Assembly (NCBI GenBank): GCA_964537285.1
Contig: CAZHZT010000192.1
Span: 1-6,534 of the forward strand
DNA from: CAZHZT01 sp964537285
GTDB lineage: Bacteria > Bacteroidota > Bacteroidia > Chitinophagales > Saprospiraceae
DNA: 6,534 bases
Reading direction: 5' to 3'
The position numbers and the translations under genes are program-made. Below, piece after piece: positions 5,843 to 6,534 of this stretch. The notes below the pieces were generated by a model. The model saw only the letters and a program-made list of their open reading frames with translations. It made no database searches and was not told the origin of the DNA. Within the stretch, counting starts at the first letter, position 1; each line of letters begins with the position of its first letter.

Positions 5843-6352
5843 CTAACCTTCTTCAGCCTGCTTTTTGTGGTCTTCCATCATTTTTTGGTGGTCGCTGTTG
5901 ATCTTTTCGTGCTCTTTTTCCATCATTTCGTGTTCTTTAACCATTGTTTCATGATCCTGTTTCATCTTTGCGTGTTCAGCTTTTAAAGTTTCTATGTCCA
6001 CATTTCCGGTTGCGTGCTTTTCGGCTAATTCTTTGTGATTTGCTAAAATTGCCTCGTGCTTCTTCATTATTTCCTCATGTTTTTTCATTAGTGCTGTGTG
6101 TTGAGTTTCTAGGACTGTGTGGATAGAATCTAAAGCAGTATCAACTAGTGTTGCATGTTCAGCAATCATCTTTTTGTGCATTTCTTCCATTTCAGCGTGT
6201 TGTTCGGCTAGCTTTTCATGCTCTGCCTCCATTTTTTCATGTTCTGCTACAAGTTGCTTATGTTCTTCTGATTGAGCTGGATTGGATTGACATCCAACAA
6301 GTAGTGCAAAGGAGAATAAAAGGATTGAAAAGAGTTTTAAAGTGGATTTCAT
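5843..6352 (-). CDS. lipoprotein with histidine-heptad coiled coil
   Basis: A 169-residue protein of unknown function. A signal peptide with lipobox LLVGC makes Cys21 the lipidated residue. The rest is one long charged helix. All 18 histidines lie in exact 7-residue steps: 31, 38, 45, 52, 59, 66; then 78, 85, 92, 99, 106, 113; then 127, 134, 141, 148, 155, 162. Position 120, where the series skips, is Ile. Three residues after nearly every His stands Met, Leu or Ile, so His and Met/Leu would fill heptad positions a and d, with Glu and Lys around them. The units read like HEKMEAE, HEKLAEQ, HEEIMKK. A parallel or antiparallel coiled coil at the membrane is expected. Metal binding (Cu, Zn, Ni) or pH sensing is an inference from the His/Met core. 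Alternatively it is only a low-complexity spacer lipoprotein. The DNA has a matching degenerate 21-base periodicity. The ATG at 6352 gives a clean signal peptide. Confidence 0.85.
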   Translation of the reverse strand: MKSTLKLFSILLFSFALLVGCQSNPAQSEEHKQLVAEHEKMEAEHEKLAEQHAEMEEMHKKMIAEHATLVDTALDSIHTVLETQHTALMKKHEEIMKKHEAILANHKELAEKHATGNVDIETLKAEHAKMKQDHETMVKEHEMMEKEHEKINSDHQKMMEDHKKQAEEG

Positions 6353-6421
6353 CTTTGTGTAGTTTTGAATTAAAAATTTAACCCAAGTTACGAAATAAGA
6401 GGGAGATTGTCTTAGGCGTTA

Positions 6422-6473
6422 AGTTCTTTTGTGTGCAAAGTCTGCGATCGCAGACTTTGCACACAAAAGAACT
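6422..6473. repeat. perfect 52-nt palindrome
   Basis: The 26-base arms (6422-6447 and 6448-6473) are exact reverse complements with no spacer, centred on GCGATCGC. It lies about 70 bases upstream of the His lipoprotein start and 9 bases before the boxA-like motif at 6482. On the plus strand it is followed by AAAAAAC, and on the minus strand by TAACGCC, so no U tract supports termination. A cruciform, a dimeric protein site or a transcript-insulating hairpin between divergent units are all possible. Confidence 0.85.
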
Positions 6474-6481
6474 AAAAAACT

Positions 6482-6493
6482 CGTTCTTTGACA
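6482..6493 (+). promoter_or_regulatory. boxA-like motif, facing out of the right end
   Basis: CGTTCTTTGACA on the plus strand, identical over 12 bases to the minus-strand motif at 6-17, then AATTGTGTGG. The stretch GTTCTTTGACAAAT resembles E. coli rRNA boxA (GCTCTTTAACAAT). The remaining 41 bases show no 16S rRNA start. An rRNA operon or another antiterminated operon would begin just beyond the window. Confidence 0.45.
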
Positions 6494-6534
6494 AATTGTG
6501 TGGAACTTCAAAATGATAACCCTTGAATGCCCTT

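Noticed and set aside
5768..6381. Plus-strand frames opposite the His lipoprotein, Phe/Leu-rich like membrane peptides
   Set aside because: They are antisense readings of Glu/Lys/His codons from the periodic coiled coil; the hydrophobic look comes from the complement of GAA, AAA and CAT.
6444..6451. GCGATCGC octamer, the HIP1 repeat of cyanobacteria
   Set aside because: I noticed it only as the centre of the 52-nt palindrome, and all genes and signals look like Bacteroidota; a coincidence.
1..6534. CRISPR array
   Set aside because: The regular 21-base periodicity at 5860-6260 is the heptad coding pattern of the lipoprotein, with no unique spacers between identical repeats.
6494..6534. 5' end of 16S rRNA at the right edge
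   Set aside because: The bases after the boxA-like motif do not match the conserved start of 16S rRNA; at most this is leader sequence.

Overview
This 6.5 kb window looks like chromosomal DNA of a Bacteroidota bacterium. The evidence is moderate GC with AT-rich spacers, start codons without a clear Shine-Dalgarno sequence, TAnnTTTG-like promoter boxes, and two lipoproteins with a Cys-Gln junction, one of them carrying an acidic tail like the Bacteroidota surface-export signal. A Saprospiria/Cytophagia-type marine or sludge organism is my guess, but genus cannot be read from this sequence.

Layout. Minus strand, read right to left on the left half: an alpha/beta hydrolase with an N-terminal membrane anchor (2661-3713), a stand-alone von Willebrand factor A protein (1783-2427), a DEDDh 3'-5' exonuclease (914-1468) and an AlkD-like HEAT-repeat DNA alkylation repair protein (65-772). 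After a 318-base divergent promoter region, the plus strand carries a subtilisin-family (S8) lipoprotein protease (4032-5552). A minus-strand lipoprotein (5843-6352) converges on it, and its mature part is a coiled coil with a histidine at every seventh residue. I see no transposase, integrase, CRISPR array, tRNA or rRNA gene.

The genes do not form one pathway. Two touch nucleic acids (AlkD-like protein, exonuclease), and three are probably membrane-associated or exported (hydrolase, protease, His lipoprotein). Every spacer except the divergent promoter region contains its own palindrome. These include a 170-nt near-perfect hairpin (1494-1663), a perfect 77-nt odd palindrome (5560-5636) that is a bidirectional terminator, and a perfect 52-nt palindrome (6422-6473). 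A 75-nt direct repeat lies just downstream of both the hydrolase and the VWA gene.

Both ends of the window carry the same 12-mer, CGTTCTTTGACA, facing outward. It resembles the boxA antitermination element of rRNA leaders, so the window may be the unique segment between two rRNA-type operons. The most novel items are the histidine-core coiled-coil lipoprotein, the set of spacer palindromes, the gene-end repeat and the outward-facing boxA-like pair.
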